A stretch of 64,000 nt of DNA from Bacteroidetes bacterium GWF2_38_335 (GTDB lineage: Bacteria > Bacteroidota > Bacteroidia > Bacteroidales > GWF2-38-335), in assembly GCA_001769535.1 (NCBI GenBank), contig MEOH01000018.1, forward strand, positions 62,001-126,000, written 5' to 3'. The translations under genes and the position numbers were made by a program. The notes under the pieces were generated by a model. The model saw only the letters and a program-made list of their open reading frames with translations, was not told where the DNA came from and searched no databases. Within the stretch, counting starts at the first letter, position 1; every line of letters begins with the position of its first letter. Shown piece after piece: positions 61,285-64,000 of the stretch.

Positions 61285-62267
61285 AAAAAATCATTCAATT
61301 ACTTTCTACTCCTCTTCCCGGCATTATCAGGAAGCCTATTTACAGATTAATGGGTGCAAAAATAGGGAACCGTGTTAAGCTTTCATCCTTCGCTGTAGTT
61401 GTTTCAAAAGAAATAGATATTCGTGATGGTGTGAAGATAAGTGGATTCACTTTCATTTATGGAATTCGGTCTTTAAAAATGGGCACTTATTCTCACATTT
61501 CAAGATTATGCTATATTACTGGCTATCAGGATCTAAAAATTGGAGCGCGTTCCGGTGTTGGATTTGGTTGTCATATCGAAATGCATCTTGAGGGTGTAGA
61601 AATTGGAAATTATTCGGGGTTTTCGCCAAAATGCGTGGTAAATACTCACGGAATATATTTACCCTATACGCATGGTTATAATCCAATAATTGCAAAAGTA
61701 AAACTTGGAGATTTTTCTCTGGTACAGGCCAGGTGCTATATAGGACCCGGAGTTATTGTTCCTGATGAAACAATAATTGTTGCCGGCTCTAATGTCTTGC
61801 AAAGAATAGATAAACCGGGGGTTATAGTTGACTCCGGTTTCAAAAGAGAAAGATTTCCTTTAGGCATTATGAAAAGAAAGGTAGATAAAGAAAGTCACTA
61901 TAGCGACATAAAAAAGCTAACTTTATCATTGCTAAACTATTTTTCGAAAAACAATTTGATTTCACAATACGAAGAATTTGGTAATAGTTTTTACTTTTTC
62001 TGCAAAAAAAAGAAAGTGAAAATTGTTTTTGACGAAAGAATTCAGAATGAACACAGTGAGTATGTATGGATTTTCAATTCCTTTTATTCAAAGGAAATAC
62101 AAAGAAACGAAACTGAATTTAACTTCATAAAGCTAACTTTCGATGGGCATACAGGCATAATGGAAAAGAAAGCACTAAAATATTTCCAGACATACTTCGG
62201 ATTAAGATTTATACCTAAATCCGGTTTTGATGAAAAAGAATTGATTTATCCTAAACTAGAATCTTAA
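61281..62267 (+). CDS. Hexapeptide-repeat acyltransferase with long C-terminal extension
   Basis: 328 aa with ATGA overlap. Residues 1-200 form a left-handed beta helix (IGNRVKLSSFAVVVSKEIDI, KMGTYSHISRL, KIGARSGVGFGCHIEMHLEG, VEIGNYSGFSPKC, PGVIVPDETIIVAGSNV). His in NTHGIYLPYTHGYN is a candidate catalytic residue. Residues 215-328 add a helical/beta segment not seen in small acetyltransferases. As the last enzyme of the ACP block it is the best candidate for moving the acyl group onto the sugar. Confidence 0.82.
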   Translation: MKKIIQLLSTPLPGIIRKPIYRLMGAKIGNRVKLSSFAVVVSKEIDIRDGVKISGFTFIYGIRSLKMGTYSHISRLCYITGYQDLKIGARSGVGFGCHIEMHLEGVEIGNYSGFSPKCVVNTHGIYLPYTHGYNPIIAKVKLGDFSLVQARCYIGPGVIVPDETIIVAGSNVLQRIDKPGVIVDSGFKRERFPLGIMKRKVDKESHYSDIKKLTLSLLNYFSKNNLISQYEEFGNSFYFFCKKKKVKIVFDERIQNEHSEYVWIFNSFYSKEIQRNETEFNFIKLTFDGHTGIMEKKALKYFQTYFGLRFIPKSGFDEKELIYPKLES

Positions 62268-62271
62268 GAAA

Positions 62272-63129
62272 ATGAGTCTCACAATCTGCCTTAGTCACGA
62301 TGTAGATCGGACAAGAAAAACTTTCCAGTATTTTTCTCATTCTGTTAAAGCTGTATTAAAGTTGGATTTTAGAAGTTTCTTTTATCAATTCGGATCAGTT
62401 TTTTATGAAAACCCCTACTGGCAATTCGAAAAAATAATAGAAATTGAAAATTCCTACAACTTGAAATCAACATTCTTTTTTCTAAACGAAACCTATCCAT
62501 TCAAACCTTTTGCAATAAAAACATGGCCGATATCTGTTGGATATTACAATATAAAATCAAAAAAAATCTCTGGTATTATCCAAAAACTTGACCAACAAGG
62601 ATGGGAAATAGGACTGCATGGCTCATATAATTCTTATAAAGATTTTGAACTTCTACAAAAGGAAAAATCAGACCTTGAGGAAATTATTTCCCACAGAATC
62701 CTGGGAATTCGGCAACATTTTTTAAACATGAATTCGGAGACCTGGGCTTTGCAAAAAAAAGCAGGATTTCTCTATGATTCATCTCTTGGATTCAGGGATA
62801 AAGCAGGATATAAAAATGAAAAAACTGACATTTTTGAACCTGAAAGCCTCCCGGGTTTTTTTGTTGTTCCTATGTCATTAATGGATATGACGGTAATGAA
62901 TAAAAAAGATCCTTGGGGTGAAACTGAAAAATTACTGGATTTTGCTGAAAAAAACAAAGCTATTGTTGTTGCCAATTGGCATCATAGGGTATTTAATCCC
63001 AAAGAATTTCCAAATTATCCAGATATTTACATTAAACTTATCAAAGAAGGCAAAAAGAGAAATGCCACATTTTTGACTATTGGCGAATATGTTCAAAACC
63101 AAATTATTAACAGAAGTGGAAAAATATAA
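62272..63129 (+). CDS. Polysaccharide deacetylase-family protein (NodB-like)
   Basis: 285 aa, ATG at 62272. CLSHDVDRTRK at residues 6-16 gives the metal Asp pair, TFFFLNETYP, GWEIGLHGSYNSYKDFELL gives the His site (H-G-S-Y), and RQHFLNMNSETWALQKKAGF, DSSLGFRD and ANWHHRVFNPKEF follow. No signal peptide, so cytoplasmic or membrane-associated. NodB-like proteins remove N-acetyl groups from sugars. The end overlaps the next gene by 41 bp. Confidence 0.85.
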   Translation: MSLTICLSHDVDRTRKTFQYFSHSVKAVLKLDFRSFFYQFGSVFYENPYWQFEKIIEIENSYNLKSTFFFLNETYPFKPFAIKTWPISVGYYNIKSKKISGIIQKLDQQGWEIGLHGSYNSYKDFELLQKEKSDLEEIISHRILGIRQHFLNMNSETWALQKKAGFLYDSSLGFRDKAGYKNEKTDIFEPESLPGFFVVPMSLMDMTVMNKKDPWGETEKLLDFAEKNKAIVVANWHHRVFNPKEFPNYPDIYIKLIKEGKKRNATFLTIGEYVQNQIINRSGKI

Positions 63130-63829
63130 TCTATTAAAATGTCCTTGTCTGGCGATATCAAGTTATAGCCAAGCTTATGAATATGTTTCAGAATTAATAA
63201 AGAGTAAAAGGGGTGGTTACACAGCTGCAATAAATGCACTAAAAATCCTTCAATACCGCAAAGACAAACAAACAAAAGAAATAATCGACAATGCAATTCT
63301 TCAAACACCCGATGGTTTCGGAGCATTAATTTCCTTCAAATGGTTACACAAAATAAAGGTCATAAAATTAGACTTGCCAGGTTTAGTCCTCGATATATCC
63401 AATAACACTAGTCTTCGTGTATTCCTTCTTGGCGCTTCAGAAGAAAACAATTTAGCAGCCGTAAATGGTATCGCCAACTTATACCCAAATATTATTGTGG
63501 CAGGCCGGCAAAACGGTTTTTTCAACAACCTCAATATGGTTGTTCATGCCATTCAAAATGCAAAACCCGACCTTGTGCTTATCGCAATGGGTTCTCCAAA
63601 ACAGGAAATACTAAGTGCAGAACTTCTTAAAAATTTTCCTGAAACCCTTTTTATCGGTTGCGGAGGGCGATTAGATATTCTTGCCGGAAAACTCAAACGC
63701 GCTCCAAATTGGTATATTAAAAATAACCTTGAGTGGTTTTATAGATTATGGAAACAACCAAAAAGAATTAAGCAACAAATTTTTTTATTTAAATTCCTTA
63801 TTATTCTTATAGTAAAAAAAATGTTTTAA
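63089..63829 (+). CDS. WecG/TagA/CpsF-family glycosyltransferase
   Basis: 246 aa from ATG 63089 (MFKTKLLTEVEKYNLL); an in-frame TTG 9 bp upstream is less likely. Family blocks: TAAINALKILQYRKDKQTKE (N-acetylmannosaminyl-type N terminus), TPDGFGALISFKWL, FLLGASEENN, LIAMGSPKQEILSAELLKN, IGCGGRLDILAGKLKRAPNWY and LEWFYRLWKQPKR. These transferases add the second sugar (ManNAc or ManNAcA in known members) to the undecaprenyl-linked sugar. No polyprenyl-phosphate initiating transferase is in the window. Last gene of the operon. Confidence 0.92.
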   Translation: MFKTKLLTEVEKYNLLKCPCLAISSYSQAYEYVSELIKSKRGGYTAAINALKILQYRKDKQTKEIIDNAILQTPDGFGALISFKWLHKIKVIKLDLPGLVLDISNNTSLRVFLLGASEENNLAAVNGIANLYPNIIVAGRQNGFFNNLNMVVHAIQNAKPDLVLIAMGSPKQEILSAELLKNFPETLFIGCGGRLDILAGKLKRAPNWYIKNNLEWFYRLWKQPKRIKQQIFLFKFLIILIVKKMF

Positions 63830-63854
63830 ATAAAGTAAATATTCCTTTAAAGTT

Positions 63855-63882
63855 AAAAAAGCCGGTCACCCGGCTTTTTTTT
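63855..63882 (+). terminator. Rho-independent terminator ending the polysaccharide operon
   Basis: AGCCGG / CCGGCT stem with a 4-base loop, flanked by A6 on the left and T8 on the right, so it can act on both strands; it serves the operon and the facing gene at 63881. Confidence 0.88.
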
Positions 63883-64000
63883 ATTCGCATTTAATAAATC
63901 GTATGACCTCCTTGGCATAGGAGCATTCAATATTTACAAAATAAATTCCTGTTTTTAAATCAGCAACATCAAATTCAATTTCGTTATGACCATTGTTTCC
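63881..64000 (-). CDS. 3' end of a secreted protein with T9SS sorting domain
   Basis: The last 39 codons are visible: NEIEFDVADLKTGIYFVNIE, then CSYAKEVIRFIKCE and TAA. This is the end of a type A C-terminal domain for export by the type IX system (pattern L-x-x-G-x-Y-x-V-x-I ... K-x-I). The rest of the gene, with the functional part, lies beyond the window on the right. Confidence 0.8.
   Translation of the reverse strand, partial: GNNGHNEIEFDVADLKTGIYFVNIECSYAKEVIRFIKCE

Overview
The window is chromosomal DNA of a Bacteroidota (probably Bacteroidales-related) bacterium. The evidence is two proteins with type IX secretion (T9SS) C-terminal sorting domains, a UpxY-like NusG paralogue, DUF6922/AbiEii toxin-type pairs, four-helix-bundle (S23) proteins, weak ribosome binding sites and one clear TTTG/TAnnTTTG promoter. 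No rRNA, tRNA, CRISPR array, phage or transposase gene was recognised.

Region 1 (1-9.9 kb, all minus strand) is a defence-like island. Its core is a tightly packed operon, vsr - dcm - (EcoRII-N/GHKL/histidine-kinase fusion) - receiver-domain protein. It pairs a cytosine-5 methyltransferase and a patch-repair-type nuclease with a protein holding a B3-like DNA-binding domain and two GHKL ATPase modules, followed by a response-regulator-like protein cut by the window edge. I consider this the best candidate for an undescribed system: a restriction-modification-like locus wired to a two-component relay. A fused nucleotidyltransferase-HEPN protein, a SIR2-TPR protein with freshly duplicated repeats, and a small XRE regulator preceded by a reading frame made of 21-nt tandem repeats lie next to it.

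Region 2 (10-30 kb) is mostly housekeeping: dut, polA, dus, an EF-G, a divergent phosphoglycerate kinase, an XdhC/OFA-transporter pair and two secreted beta-propeller proteins. It also holds a ParE-type toxin/antitoxin pair, a 32-residue peptide gene with a double-glycine-like leader and its own terminator, and several dispersed palindromic repeats.

Region 3 (30-41 kb) begins with the UpxY-like antiterminator but is then filled with accessory cassettes: two DUF6922-AbiEii pairs, a ZIP transporter with an inserted cNMP-binding-like domain, a FucP-type transporter, a Schlafen/AlbA protein plus a remnant of a relative, and S23 genes (one broken by a 149-bp insertion). From 33.9 kb the spacers are mosaics of GAACAAAAG-like simple sequence and short repeated modules.

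Region 4 (41-63.8 kb) is a surface-polysaccharide operon. pseB, pseC, pseF, a pseG-acetyltransferase fusion and pseI make CMP-pseudaminic acid or a relative. A formyltransferase, PIG-L deacetylase, Wzx flippase, several glycosyltransferases, two hexapeptide acyltransferases, a nucleotide-sugar epimerase, Wzy polymerase, CapA-like protein, ATP-grasp enzyme, a methyltransferase/ACP/AMP-ligase/SDR acyl module, a polysaccharide deacetylase and a WecG/TagA/CpsF transferase follow. A rho-independent terminator ends the operon, facing the 3' end of a T9SS-secreted protein gene.
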